Assembly: GCF_905220415.1 (NCBI RefSeq)
Contig: NC_059555.1
Coordinates: 2,418,001 to 2,482,000 of the forward strand
Reading direction: 5' to 3'
Origin: Colias croceus
Taxonomy: Eukaryota > Arthropoda > Insecta > Lepidoptera > Pieridae
DNA: 64,000 bases
The notes beneath the pieces were generated by a model that saw nothing but the letters and a program-made list of their open reading frames with translations, made no database searches and was not told the origin of the DNA. The translations under genes were made by a program, and so were the position numbers. This document shows positions 38,145 through 50,500 of this stretch, in pieces; position 1 is the first letter of the stretch, and the number at the start of each line of letters is the position of its first letter.

Positions 38145-38808
38145 ATGTCGCCTCTACACATAGGCCAGCGCATTCGCCAGCGCGCTGGCGGTGCGCTTGC
38201 AAACGCGCTTGTGAGTAATCCACACATTGGAAGGTCGTTCAGTATGGTTTGGTTCGAGCCAATATGCGGACGGATTCAAAATGGATGTAACAAACAAAGA
38301 AATAAACACACTTTCACATTTATAATATTAAAATAATATTAAAGTAGGATGCTCTTTGTGAAGTAAAACATTGTGAGGAAAACGGCATGTCCAAGAACCT
38401 TATTTATTTGGCACTTTTAATACATACAACATTTTTATTTTTATGGTACTTATTTTTTGGGTTCCAGAGGCAGTTTTAACTCTGATAGAGCTCAATAAAT
38501 TTAAATGTTTCCTCGTTACTCATATTGTTCGCCATTTTGTCAAGTTAGGTGTTAATTCGCCGCAAGAAAAAAACGTGCACTCCTGATCGCTGCTACAGTC
38601 AAACTGATCGCGCGGCCAATGTGTGGATGGTGCGCCAAGCTTGCGAAAAGTGTCCTTTGATGTTTCCGACACCGCGCGGCAAGCTCGCAAGCGCGCTGGC
38701 CAACGTTCAAATACCTACCACCAGCGCGCGAACGCCCGTTCTACACATTGGACAAGTGCATGTGCCAACGCGCTCGCCAACGCGTTGGCCTATGTGTAGT
38801 GCCGGCAT
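38145..38808. mobile_element. GC-ended MITE with CTACACATAGGCCA terminal inverted repeats
   Basis: Left end ATGTCGCCTCTACACATAGG and right end (inverted) ATGCCGGCACTACACATAGG match. Both termini are dense in GCGC, GCCAGCG and ACATTGG motifs in both orientations, as in elements with subterminal repeats. The interior is AT-rich. The frames at 38,145 and 38,549 are products of these GC-rich ends. Confidence 0.7.
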
Positions 38809-39253
38809 AATGCGATTACTCGAATGCACCATAGCAAATCGTATTCACTCTTTGCCGATTTGTGTAAAACTGTTATAAACCTTTTCTAAAGGCACGTTCT
38901 GCACGACGCTTTTATAAGTGAATGCGATTAAAACTTATCAAAATAAATAAAGAAAACAAAACAAGTTTAAAATCTTACATTTATTCACGAATACTTCACT
39001 TGAATGCTTACAAAAATTCTTAATTAAGATCTAAAATTTGGGTTTATTTTTATTGGAAAAGAAAATTATTTTGAGGTTGAAACACAAATTAAAAAATTTA
39101 TATTATTCTAAACTTTATCAATGAAATCCAGATTCATTTATCAAAGCAATTGATCATTCATAAAATTCATTAAAATCTATCAGAAACATAGAGTAAAGTG
39201 CCTTGAACCATTTCAAACGTGTTCGAGTACTATATGGGGGTCTTCAAGCGTAG

Positions 39254-39370
39254 AGTGAACGGGTACCTTCTAGGGAAGCGCGTTCCATCTTAGACTACAT
39301 CTCAGCTTAACATCAGGCGAGATTGTGGTCAAGCGCTTCCCTATTCCCCATAAAAAGAAATAAAAAAAAA
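39254..39370. mobile_element. Retroelement tail fragment with A-rich end
   Basis: CCATCTTAGACTACATCTCA, AACATCAGGCGAGATTGTGG and TCAAGCGC followed by an A-rich run resemble a common lepidopteran retroelement 3' end. A repeated CGCGTTCC/AAGCGCTTCCC frame is visible. Confidence 0.45.
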
Positions 39371-39444
39371 ATATCATGAGATTTTGATATTTTAGTTTTA
39401 TAGCATTCCAATGCTTTATTATGAATAATATTATAAACTTAAAA

Positions 39445-39508
39445 ATCACGAGTGGCCGAGTAGTCAGACGTAAGGCAAAAGACACGAGTTCGAATCCCGC
39501 CTCGTGAT
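39445..39508 (+). pseudogene. tRNA-like relic
   Basis: The ends ATCACGAG and CTCGTGAT pair over 8 bp like an acceptor stem. There is an A-box-like TGGCCGAGTAGTC and a B-box-like GAGTTCGAATCCC. At 64 nt it is too short, the T stem has mismatches, and no proper anticodon arm fits, so it is not a working tRNA. It is probably a tRNA pseudogene or the head of a tRNA-derived SINE. Confidence 0.5.
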
Positions 39509-39509
39509 C

Positions 39510-42068
39510 GAATTTTTACTATTCTTTAAAATTTAAAACATAAGATTTCCAAACACAAAATAGTCGTAAACATTTCTATCAACTTTACCCCAAACAAGAC
39601 ACTTTACCCTATCTAACCATACTTATTCTAGCGGGATAAGGAAAAAGGTTCCACTGTAGATTATCGTGAGTGATTAAATTTTTTTCCTCCGCTTTTCCGG
39701 CGTTGTCTGGAACAAAGCTTCGTCGGCGCGTATGAGCCGGTTGACCGCGCGGCTTAGCGACACATCTGTTACCAAACAATTGATTTTTATTTTATCTGTG
39801 CTTGCTGTGTATGGCAATACTCTGTTAGGTTTTGGCGGGAAATCGTTTGGGGGCTGTCAATTTGGAACGTAATAAGATAGAATATAGAGGATGATGATTT
39901 ATAAATTAGACATTAAAAGAAATTACGAGTTATGCTGCATAATAAGGTACAAAAAAGACGCCTTTTTTATTACTCTAGCCTAAATATGGTAAAGTTTTTA
40001 TAGAAAAAGCCATAGCAATAATAATAGAATATTCTACATTAATAATTCACACAAAATATTGCCATACGTAATAAATTATACTAATGAAGACGGTAAGCAG
40101 AATGTGTAAATTTAATCACCCATCGTGAAGTAAGATGATGGTTAGTCAAATGAAACAATGTTTTTAAAAATTTAGAAAATTTAATATTGTGATAATAATT
40201 CAACAGTCCACTTACTTTCTCATATTATGCTAATAATAAATAATTTTTAAACTTGTCAAAATATCGTCTTGAATGTTGTAAACTATTTTTTCAACTTATA
40301 ATTTCACTTTTGTTTTTGACAAACATCATAAAAGGGCGCTTTTATTACACCAATAAAATTATAAAATCGTCTTCTTAAATTTTTATAAGTGTTGCCACTG
40401 TAATATTTATTTTCCTAAAATTTTCACGAATCATAGCAAAAAAACAAGCCATGCAATTCAAAATTCAAAAAAACACATTCCATTTTTTCTTTTACTCTTT
40501 TCAACTCGAATCGAAATTTTGACAAGTTCACTCATATAAATATACCTATAGTAGAGCCATTTTAATAGGCAACATTTGACAGTTCAACAAAATTCAACAA
40601 CGTAACCTAGTAACGACGACATAGAATAACATGTTAATTCGTTTTGTTAGAACTGCATATTTGCTTAACTTTTTTCAATTATGATTACATATTTATAATA
40701 ATAATGACCGATACAAGTAATTTTAAGATTTCATTTTACTGATAAACCATACTAAACATAATAAATAATTTCTGAATTCAAGAACTGACGTCGCTACAAT
40801 TTTGTGTCAATAAACCTTTTTTCTTTTTAAATACCAGAGACGTTACTCTAAAAATCGAAATCTGACATCTAGCATCGAATGCATTGATTACTTGTGAATA
40901 AAAATCATCATAAATTAATAAATTCGATTGACAAATGTTTCAAATCCGTATCGATTAATTCACTTTAATCGATGTTTTTAAGCAGGTTACCTCTCTTCGA
41001 AGATAAAATTGATAGACGTCAAATGTTGCCTATTAAATTGGCTCGACTATACGTATAGACATGCATTACGAGTCACTTAAGTACATCCTGTTTGCACGAG
41101 TAATGTCAGAAGTTGTTAATAGTTTCCCCATTGATACAGCCGAAGTTTAATGGTTATATTGCGTTGTTCGCTTTAACATTTGCATGACATAATTTAAATT
41201 CACGGTACATTCACAGTGCTGGCTTTTGTTGAGTCATGTATATTGTAAATAATTTGAAAGTTAAGTTTCCGCCCGCGACTTCGCTCGTGCTCGTTCAAAA
41301 ATTGGAACATGTATATAATGTACTTTCTAGAATCGGAATATTGAATTTCTATTATTTTTCTTTTTTATGTCCCAATTCAAATAAGGCGAATGGTAAGATA
41401 ACTTTTCATAAATCTAGATGCTGCAAAAAGTTATAGCCACAAAACATTTTATATAAAAAATAAAAAATGCATCGTCATAAATGGAGCAAAACTAAACCAG
41501 ATCAATTTTCTGCCAATACTCGTGTAAACCATTGCTTGTAATTATCATACCATTACTAATATTCATCCAAACATATTATCCTAATGAATACCATTGTACT
41601 TTTTAAGGCAGTTTATATTAGTCCCTTACAATTTATTAAGTATACCAGCATGCAAATAAATTATTAATAACATATAATATTTTTATAATTGCATACACCC
41701 AATAAATTAACATCCTATATTATAGTCTTATTACTTCTGGAAGAATCGAAATACCTTAAAGGCATTTTTATATCAAAAAAAAAAATAATTAAGTACGTCA
41801 TACCGTCGTTAACATTGTCATAAATATCATAAATATGTACTCAATGTACTCGAAAACCAATACTTAATAATTAGTAATTAAATAATTATCTAACTGAACT
41901 AGATTTGTGACTACAAATTCGATTATTATTATTGAACACAAAAACAATTCCCTCACACCCGATTAACATGCTTTAATTATATTATAGTTTAAATATTTGT
42001 GTAAATTTACGTTTATAAATAATGTACCTATTCTTATTAAATCCAAAATATTGCCCACATATATGATA
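39510..42068. other. No supported gene; GC-richer patch at 39,690-39,770
   Basis: Mostly AT-rich. The GC-richer patch (TTTTCCGGCGTTGTCTGG through GACCGCGCGGC) might be regulatory but carries no identifiable motif set. A short Helitron-like 3' fragment (TTTCCGCCCGCGACTTCGCT) lies near 41,267. The frame 41,236-41,436 overlaps it and is not a gene. Confidence 0.4.
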
Positions 42069-42224
42069 CTTCTATCGCGGGCCTTGAGCGCGGGAACCGA
42101 ATCCAGAAATTGCGTAACGAAAAAACCTCACGCTCCTCACTCCGACGGGCGGAGGTGTGGCTTGAAGGCATAGCATGCAATAGCTTTACCGCGGCAGTCC
42201 CCGAGTGCCACACGTATTTTTTTT
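42069..42224 (+). repeat. 156-bp dispersed GC-rich repeat, copy 2, T-run terminated
   Basis: Same length and orientation as 20,711-20,866 and highly similar. It also ends in a run of T. The internal hairpin is kept although the sequence changed: CTCCGA-ctggc-TCGGAG in copy 1 is CTCCG-acggg-CGGAG here. Confidence 0.7.
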
Positions 42225-42791
42225 ATTATTGATGAAATAAAAAAGAGCGTTTGTAAAATTAAATTATAAATAAATAATAAATAAGGTAAATATCGTTGCG
42301 AAATTGGTTTTCTATAAATAAAGGGCTTCTTAGTTAAGTAATGTTCAATTAAAATTATTTTATTGAGTCACTAATTCTCTAAATTAAAAATATCATATTT
42401 TTGATCCTTCGAGCCGGATATAAATAGTAGATTTAAATACAATTCCGAAGTTATAGTTAATTATTAACAAATTTGTATGGCAAGTCAAACGTTGTAATAA
42501 ATTTAATGAGGATAAAGCAACTTAAAACATTTTTGGAATACGTATAATATTTTTTCTTAAGTTGCAATAGAAGTCGAATTATATCCGGCACAATCATTTA
42601 TTCTAATTGAGCAATTAAAATCAATTCGACAAATTTAAAATTACCTACCAATACAATAGCTAGAACCCAAAAAAATCGTACTGATTTCTAAATTTAATTT
42701 TCATAAAACAACATCAATTTCGCAACGACGTTTTACGTGTGTAGTTGAAATGATGTATAAACAAAGATGTTATAAAGGATTTAAATCGCGA

Positions 42792-42826
42792 TTTATTCAT
42801 TATTATACTTCCCGAATGTATTTATT
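42792..42826 (-). promoter_or_regulatory. Candidate polyadenylation signals for Snr1
   Basis: TTTATT on + (AATAAA on the transcript) at 42,821-42,826 and 42,792-42,797 are the first canonical hexamers I see downstream of the Snr1 stop. They imply a 3' UTR of about 560-600 bases. Their use is inferred. Confidence 0.35.
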
Positions 42827-43084
42827 GTCTAGTACAATAAAATATCCTGCATACAACCAACAAATAGTCCGCAACTTAAACCTATCAAAGCACCATAAAA
42901 TCTAAACATACATATTTGGAAAAAGTTCTCAAAAATTGGAACATTAAAAAACCCTTTAACCCATTGAGCCCCAAGCGGCCTGATCGGTCCCAGACACAAA
43001 AGATTTTCTATTGTGTCTGTGGTTCCGGGGCCTGAGTTACTACAATGCTGCAAAAAATTATCGTGTTGCGGTTTTAGTCTCAAA

Positions 43085-43448
43085 CATATTCCACACTCCA
43101 CGTCCACACACGACTATCAACGAATAAACCACGATTTAGATCCGTCAAATTTCCAAAAAAAAATTAAAATATCAACCAATCTCTACAAATGTTTACCAAC
43201 CCGGCGTGGTATTGGCCAATCGCCTCATCCTCCTCGTATTACGGTCCTGGCCTCGAATATACCCTATACACAACACACAACTACCAACGAATAAACTGTG
43301 ATTTAAATCCATTAAAAATCAACCCATTTTCTCCAAAAAATCCTGCCCTAAGCCCTTTTAAATATCAACCAAACGCTACAAATGTTTACCAACCCGGCGT
43401 GGTATTGGCCAATCGCCTCATCCTCCTCGTATTACGGTCCTGGTCTCG
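43085..43448. repeat. Tandem duplication of the Snr1 terminal exon and 3' UTR
   Basis: The segment holding the last 18 Snr1 codons and stop (about 43,386-43,440) recurs 193 bp away at about 43,193-43,247, essentially unchanged. The adjacent UTR block with CAACGAATAAAC is also doubled (43,285 and 43,118). The outer UTR parts have diverged and carry indels while the coding-derived part has not. Confidence 0.85.
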
Positions 43449-46400
43449 GATCTTCTTCTCCATTTCAGCATTAGTCAGGGTTTCAAGGTGTGGAGCCCAT
43501 ATTTCCGCTTCTGATGGTTGGCGGTATGGCGTCTGGCGGGATTAGATATTTGTTATAGAAAACTATACATACTGATCATGTGAGGAGGTTTTAAATAGTC
43601 AAGAGAAATAATAAAATTGAAAGAGGAATAACGCGATATTTAAAAAAAATTTACACCAGAGTATGGTGAAAAGACTATTATTTTTTAGTTTTTTATCGAA
43701 GTTATATCGCTACAAACATTGCAAACAGTAAAAATGTTTAGTAGGTAACAATGTGGTGCTGATTTGAAACTAGGATGGCAAAGTAAGGCAATTTTAATGT
43801 TAGCCACTAGCAGGCTCAAAATTCATAATTTATTTTCCCTCTAAAATATAAAGGTACAGATAGAAAGAACATTACAATAACTTAATTACATTACATACAG
43901 TCCAACTATAATATACATACCTCAATAGTGGGCAAAGCTTCACTGAACCCATACGTCCGTTGGTGCCAACCCAGCTGGCCCCTCACACTGTAAGCGATCC
44001 CAGTTACAAATTCACCGCCCAGACCCAATTCTGCACATAGCTTCATTGCAAATTGTTCCGGATTGTTCTCCTTTTCTGACATATCCCATTCCACCTGGAA
44101 CAAAATTTAATTTAGTGTTGGAATTAATAAAAATATTTTGTGATAATTAGTAATTAATAATAACTGTTTTATTGACAAGATGTGTAGCATCCAATTCCAA
44201 CAACATATTCCAAATGATCAGTTACAAATAAATTTTATTTACAGAAAATTTTATGATAGAAAAACTTAATAAACACGTGAACAACTACTATTTATGATAA
44301 TATATTTTTCTATTATAAATCATTGAAATGGTATAAAAACAAAACATGTTATATTTATTCCAATCTAAATAATTTAAGTTTCAAAATTGTAACAGTTCTC
44401 TATAAATAATATAATATTAACTTACCGTATCAACCAAAGACGTGTTCCCAACATGTATATTCAACTTAATAATAACTCGTTGGTCGGTTGCCTCTTCCAA
44501 TATAGCTGGTGGCTCGCTTGGAAAGGCCTCAATTTGCTGCTTAATAGAGGACGCTATGGCCGGTATGAAAGTGCTGGTGTTGAGTTCTAAATCATCACAC
44601 AGAACTTCGGCAAATTGCTCTGGGGTTATAATTGATTCTGTAAAAAAATATAATTAATATAATATGAAGAATATGTAGTAAAGTATATTGAAAATTTTAA
44701 TATGTATTTCGAATTTTTTGCGTTTTAATAAATCTTATTTTTTATTTAGAAATAGCAGTTTATGTTATCATTAAGAACAATTATGTACTACATATAACTC
44801 CAAGCTGCAATCTATACTAATATTTATAAAGCTGAAGAGTTTATTTGTTTGAAATGGTCTGTTTAGAATTATTTTGATGTTAGATAACCCATTTATCGAG
44901 GACTATAATATATCATCACATTAAGACCAACAGGAGCGGAGCGCTGCGGATAAAACCGCGGGGCAAAGCTAGTTTGACATAAAAACAAAGAGAACAGCAT
45001 AGCAAAAGTTCCCAACGGAGACCATTTCGACACTATAAAATTATTGGATCAGCATTATCTCAACGCAACTCAATACAGTAAGGTTAATAATTAATTACTC
45101 AATATACACTACCATTCTTGTTCCAAGTGAATGTATCCCTCAGTTTCTGGCCTTCGATCTCCATATCAAGTCTGATGGGCACAAGAATTTGCTTCTGTGA
45201 AGCGTTCTCTAACATAGCCGTCATGTCTGTATCGTCAAAGCAGAGCGGGAATGTACGGACCTGAGAATAAAATAAAAAATGTGTGCGTGTACTAGTGTAC
45301 ACTGTACACACGTAAGAAGTGAAACTTCTTTATGACCTTATTTTTCAAAAAATAATTTACTATATATGCTACTTTACAGAAATACGTCGAATCACGCGTG
45401 TTAGGGATAAGAAAAAGATAGCGCGTAACGGAAATATGTCACGCGTAACGAAAAAATGTTACATTAAATTTTTTTCCAATCCCGATAAAGAAGTTTCACT
45501 TCAATTAAAGAATAATAACCCACTTGTCATAAAATATACCACAATAATTATTGTGGTAAGAATTCACACTATTTTTATTGTTATGTAAGAAAAAACTATA
45601 TGTTAATTATGAAATGTAAAATTAATTAGACGTAGAGTGATGATTGTTAAATCAATGTATGGCCTAGTCATTCAATTAAATGGGTATTAAATGGATTTAA
45701 AACGTGATCATTCAATCAAATAGCAAATTCAAGCAGATGAGGACGACATAATATTACTTATGTTCTTATTTAAGTTAGTAGTAGTGGATCTACTACTAAC
45801 TTAATCATTACATCCTCATTAAAATTCAATCAAGTTTACCTTCTTAGTATGAACTCTGGTCCTACTGATGGGTGTAGCTTGAGGCACCGCATCCAAATGT
45901 GACGAGTTCGGCATAACAGGAAGCCAGGAGGGGTTGTGCGGCTTTTTGCTCTTACCCTCTCTGGGCGTTGCCATCTCTTGGCTGACTGACACTGCTTTAT
46001 ACCTGTTGAAAAATTTAATATTGTCGTCATGTTTTGTGAAGGTGCATGTGTAGATCAAATTGGTTACAACAATTAAGTACAGATGTGTATAATCACTATG
46101 TATTATGTTATGTATATTATGTATTTATCTAAAGATTTCCGCCGCGTCTTTATATTCGCGAGTTTATCGCGACCACTACACCAATTTCCGTTGTATTTTC
46201 ACTAACTGAATGTGGGGTTCTCAAAAATGCTTTTAGTTCATAAAAAATTGTGCTAATGTTAGGCATAATGATCGTTGGGTGTTCAGATCATGCTGATAGC
46301 ACAAATTGATATAGATTGATGTTTATATAAACTAGGATGGGGTTGTACAATACTTTTTCAGAGACACAATACTCACATTTTTAATTGTTTATTACGACAC

Positions 46401-48581
46401 AACACAGAAGGAGAATAAATTGACTTATACAACACACACACACACAGAATATAAAAATTACAGTTATATCCTAAGAAATGTTAAGATTAGACAAGTAAGC
46501 ACAATATGTATGCAATCGAAAAAAAACAAGATAATAATAACATAACAACAAAATATTTCTGTCTACCTTCGTTTCAGTTGATAATTAAGTCGCGGTACGA
46601 ATTCTACCCGCATACGTCATACATCTACTATAATTTGAAGTAACAAATAATATAATTACGAGTGAAAAGAACGTCATGATTTCTTTGAATTGCACCACGA
46701 ATTTTAAAGCGTTGAGATGTCGATTTTTTAACGGGTAGTGACTTTTCATAACCAACTACTGTTCTCTTTCCGAGGCAAAGCGTCTTTTTATTTAAATCAA
46801 TGTTTTTAAAGTTACTTATTTGATTAAAACGCGATATTAATGTAATACAAAAAAATCATTGTTATTACAAAAAGTTTAACTATAACACACATAATATGCA
46901 TTTGTATTTAACAAAATCAAAAGAATTTCTTCTTTAAATTTTGTTAATAATATAAAAGAAACAATTTAAGTACTGAATTCTTTTGTATAATATATTTACA
47001 GTATAAACTTTAACTAGATGAATCGGCTTTTATTAAAAGCCTATAAGGCAAATAAATGGATACAGATTTCAACATTCACACATCAATAAATAGCTTATTT
47101 CATGAGAGCATTTTTGTATATTTTAGGTATGTATTTAACAACCTGTTTTATTAATGGACATGCCACATTCCCTCACAATATTTTCCTTCACCAATTCGAG
47201 TAGTGGTGATGTTATCCATATGCACATATACATTTAAAAGTCAATTTATAGTACAGCCGCTGTATTTTGATAATCTTAAATCTTTTTACAGTGCAGTGTT
47301 GGAGTATCGATTTTGTTCGATTATAGAGTACTCCCTAGAGATCCCTCTTTAGTCTGGATGTTTTTACGCAAAATTAATTCGACAAATTGACTTAACAACG
47401 AATAAGATGTTATAGGTAGTTCCATTTCAGATGTGTAGAAATTATGCTTCCTTTGACACGTTGGAATTAAAACAATATCTTCGAGTAGAGTATGGTAGCG
47501 GTGGCACATAGAAAGTAATGTCATGAACTATGGTAGGATTATGTTTTCATTGGCGGAGGCTAGGTGTTGCCCTGGAATGGCAAATAGACACAGATTTTGT
47601 GTATCAGCCATCTGGTTTCCATAACACAAGGGAAAGCTTCATATGGGATCAGGATTGTGCCGTGTGTGAAAATTGTCCCGAAATATTTATTTGTTTTATT
47701 AATTTACATGCTGCCATGATATTCATTATATTTAAAACATTAAAAAATGTCTTATTTATAAGGCATTTGAATTTTATGAAACTTATCAAACATAATTACA
47801 TAATTTAAAACATTTACTGCTTTTATTTATATTATTTTTTAAGTTTACATAACTTCATATTTTGAAGATTTTCAACGAGAATATATTATCTGTGAGTCTA
47901 CTAGTTTCCTAATCAACATTTAATTCCATTGATATAATTTCATTGTAATCGTTTCAGTAGTATTTGAGTGAAAGAGTAAAAAAACACACATAGATCCTCA
48001 CAAACTTTCGCATTTATAATATTAGTAGGATATTATGTACTGTCGATGTGTGTATTAGAATACATTTTGAATGACTTCAATGTATGAAAATATGTTAAAT
48101 ATCGAATGCTAAAAAAAATCATGGTAGAAGAAACATAGGAAACATAAATATTATACTTACTTTTCATCATTGCCCTCAATAATATCCTCAACTTCAGAAG
48201 CTTTCAACAAAGAAACAGAACTTGAAAGAACGTGAGACCCCAAACCATTGTCAACTAATCGTTTCCTCTCTTCATTCGTGAGGGTCCTCCTGGCCATGCC
48301 AGGGTACTTCTTGTATAGAGATCCACGGAATAACCGTAAATAATTTCCAACCTGTAAACATAGAAAGTTTTATGGATATCGCCCAGTAGTTGTACTTGGA
48401 ACTTTGATTATCATATAGCAAGTTGGAAAACACAAGCACTTCTCGTTATAAACGCTTGTTTAATAACATATTTGCAGTAGCATAGTAGGTATACAAGTAC
48501 CTCAGACCCAACGCAATAAAATTCACCGCCTTCTTCAATCTGAAAGCTTATCGGCTTGTCGCCGTAAGTTCTTAATGCCAT
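43386..48581 (-). CDS. Snr1: SWI/SNF core subunit Snr1 (SMARCB1/INI1), complete, seven exons
   Basis: Core subunit of BAP/PBAP (SWI/SNF) chromatin remodellers; acts in the nucleus and contacts the nucleosome. Coding exons, in order: 48,581-48,501; 48,351-48,161; 46,002-45,840; 45,260-45,113; 44,637-44,426; 44,094-43,921; 43,532-43,386. All introns are GT-AG and phases close exactly, giving 371 codons, against about 370 in Drosophila as I recall. The N-terminal winged-helix region (MALRTYGDKP, VGNYLRLFRGSLYKKYPG) spans residues 1 to ~110. Repeat 1 starts at ILVPIRLDMEIEGQ (~170-233) and repeat 2 at RVIIKLNIHVGN (~248-313). The C-terminal basic helix (KKIRDQDRNTRRMRRL, ~349-364) is the part known to meet the nucleosome acidic patch; the protein ends LANTTPGW. 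The start is the first ATG, with A at -3. Introns 2, 3 and 4 carry transposon insertions. The terminal exon is partly duplicated downstream. Confidence 0.97.
44811..44972 (+). mobile_element. Helitron-like element in Snr1 intron 4
   Basis: Starts TCTATACTAATATTTATAAA after A and ends AAACCGCGGGGCAAAGCTAG before T. GCTGAAGAG subfamily, opposite to Snr1 transcription, well clear of both splice sites. Confidence 0.75.
45316..45502. mobile_element. 187-bp element with perfect 18-bp inverted ends in Snr1 intron 3
   Basis: GAAGTGAAACTTCTTTAT at 45,316-45,333 is exactly inverted at 45,485-45,502. The interior has two CGCGTAACG(A/G)AAA motifs. The left flank GTGTGCGTGTACTAGT...ACACACGTAA is shared with 25,586 and may belong to the element. 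The frame 45,319-45,588 (+) is non-coding. Confidence 0.75.
45770..45804. repeat. 14-bp hairpin in Snr1 intron 3
   Basis: TTAAGTTAGTAGTA and its exact inverse flank a 7-nt loop (45,784-45,790). It lies about 36 bases inside the intron from the exon 3 donor, close enough to fold next to that splice site. Confidence 0.75.
46432..46446. repeat. CA microsatellite in Snr1 intron 2
   Basis: Short (CA)n run within the 2.16-kb intron 2 (46,003-48,160). Apart from this and the Helitron fragment at 47,941, that intron holds AT-rich sequence and two overlapping frames (47,321-47,524 - and 47,530-47,808 +) with no recognised family. Confidence 0.7.
47941..48030 (-). mobile_element. Truncated Helitron-like element in Snr1 intron 2
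   Basis: The 5' half of the GCGAAAG subfamily read on minus: TCCTACTAATATTATAAATG, GCGAAAGTTTGTGAGGATC, and the ACTCTTTCACTC block. The 3' half is missing. Confidence 0.65.
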
Positions 48582-48879
48582 ATTGCCTGCTTTTGTTCTT
48601 CTCCTCAAGTTAAAATAAATTCACTTTTTAATTGTAATAAAATAATTAACTGAAAATCTAAAATTGTCGGGAACTGCCATCAATAGTGAGATTGACAATT
48701 CATGTAAACGACGCGCAAACGTCAAATGTGACATAAGAACATAGACTATAGAGTATCAAAGACTTTGTTGATAATAACATAGTGTGGTTGTTAACAAGTT
48801 GATAATCAAATAAATTCCAAAGAATAGAAAGTTGTTTAAGAAATCCAGACTTTAAAATGATTCAATAATATTGATAATA

Positions 48880-49108
48880 TCCTACTACTATTTATTATAA
48901 AGGCGAAAGTTTGTAAGTATGGATGTATGGATGTATGTTACTCTTTCACGTAAAAACTACTGAACCGATTACAATGAAATTTAGGACACATATAGAGGGT
49001 AACTTGGATTAACAGATAGGATAGGTTTTATCCCGAAAATCCCACGGGAACGGGAACTATACGGGTTTTTCTTTGAAAACGCGGGCGAAGCCGCGGGCGG
49101 AAAGCTAG
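48880..49108 (+). mobile_element. Helitron-like element, GCGAAAG subfamily
   Basis: Starts TCCTACTACTATTTATTATA after A and ends with hairpin GCGGGCGAAGCCGCGGGC and AAAGCTAG before T. Located just upstream of the Snr1 start, so it lies in the putative promoter region. Confidence 0.8.
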
Positions 49109-49237
49109 TAAAAGATAATAACAATCTACTATTTTCCAAATTGCGCCCTCGAATTCGAAATTTGAAGGTATATTTGAATTTTTATAAACACATTTGACTT
49201 GATTATTGATTGTTATAGCATCTATTATTATTATGTA

Positions 49238-49478
49238 CTAGGTTTCCGCCCGCGGCTTCGCCCGCGCAGTCAAAGAAAAACCCGCATAGTTCCCGTTCCC
49301 GTGGGATTTCCGGGATTGCGTCATTTACCCGGGATAAAAAGTAGCCTATGTCCTTTCTCGGGTATCAAAATATCTCCATACCAAATTTCATGCAAATTGG
49401 TTCAGTAGTTTAGGCGTGATTGAGTAACATACAGACAGACAGGCAGAGTTACTTTCGCATTTATAATATTAGTATGGA
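49238..49478 (-). mobile_element. Full-length Helitron-like element, GCGAAAG subfamily
   Basis: CTAG at 49,238 after A; ends GTATGGA at 49,478 before T. Same family as 12,715 and 53,174, and inverted relative to the 48,880 copy 130 bp away. The frame 49,199-49,408 crosses it. Confidence 0.8.
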
Positions 49479-50340
49479 TTATCATTCCTCGTATCATTCC
49501 TTTCAAATTGATGTCATGTGAAGATATTAAAAATCTTAGAGTATATATTACAATAGTATAGAGCGAGTGTATTGCACAAATTGCTTATTGCGCATCGTAG
49601 GCAGATGAGCTATAGATACTATATAGATGTGTGTGTGACAAATAGGGATGGGTAGGTATCAATTGCGTGTTGAACTGTCGATAAGTTATGTAAATAAATA
49701 TGTATCATAAGTAAATTTTATGTTCAATAAGTTATTAAAGGAAAAATATACGAATAAAGTATAAATATGTAATTTTAAATTTGTCTACCAACTGAATAAA
49801 GTTTGTTTATTCCATTTGAATATTAAATATTATATATGAAATTTTCTTGTATTAATTATAAGTACTTTAAAAAAATATGTTTAATTGGAATATCAGAAAA
49901 ACGTGAGAACGTTTAAATAATAAAGTTAATAAAATAAAAGATCAGGTTTAGTGCTATTTCTTTAATAATAAATCAAACCATAATAATAATGTTTTAAAAA
50001 TGGTAAAAAATATTAAGAAATAATTAATAATTTAAAATGATAATATAGTTAATAAATAATATTAATAATTTTTTTATTTAATTTTATCCATTCTACTATC
50101 AAAATCTTCAAAATCAATTTAGCGGTTCAGAAAATATATCGTAACATTACATACTTTACATTTACATTCGCATTCATATTTAAAAAGAAAAGAAAAGTAT
50201 ATCATACAAAACTACACTAACTACTACTACAGAAAGTGTATCATACAAAACACACCACAAATATATTTATAATACATTTTTAAAAGAGTTTTAAATTTTA
50301 AGTTAAATAAATAATTTGTTAAAATATAGTTCTTCTAGTA
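49479..50340. other. AT-rich spacer between Snr1 and the citrate carrier
   Basis: Very AT-rich, with a short direct repeat (TATCATACAAAAC, near 50,201 and 50,240). No gene seen. Confidence 0.5.
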
Positions 50341-50379
50341 AACTTTATATCGAGTACAGCGTTGGTCAGGTCACATCAC

Positions 50380-50470
50380 TATGATCACGTGGCGGCAGTG
50401 AGGCGCGCGAGCAAGCCTGCGCGTGTCCGCCTCTCACCTACCCTTCACGCCCGCGATGCTAGATTTATTT
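50380..50470. other. GC-rich patch in the intergenic region
   Basis: GGCGGCAGTGAGGCGCGCG through CCCTTCACGCCCGCG. It contains CACGTG at about 50,386, an E-box-type site. It may be regulatory for the THAP-like exon or the carrier. The frame at 50,362-50,562 (+) is not a recognisable protein. Confidence 0.3.
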
Positions 50471-50500
50471 TCATAAAAATAAGTATAACAATCGACTTAC

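Noticed and set aside
38549..38878. 109-codon + frame
   Set aside because: Produced by GCGC-rich subterminal repeats of a MITE; cysteines and repeats follow the DNA motif and not a protein family.
39445..39508. Functional tRNA
   Set aside because: Acceptor-like pairing and a B box exist, but the molecule is too short, the T stem mismatches and no anticodon arm forms.
42829..43107. 92-codon minus frame downstream of Snr1
   Set aside because: Lies in the presumed Snr1 3' UTR and carries no recognisable domain.
43013..43545. Open + frames of 93 and 118 codons opposite Snr1
   Set aside because: They are the antisense of the duplicated Snr1 terminal exon; the minus frame explains the composition.
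47321..47808. Nested gene in Snr1 intron 2 (open frames on both strands)
   Set aside because: Neither frame resembles a known protein or has supporting splice or poly(A) signals; kept only as a note.
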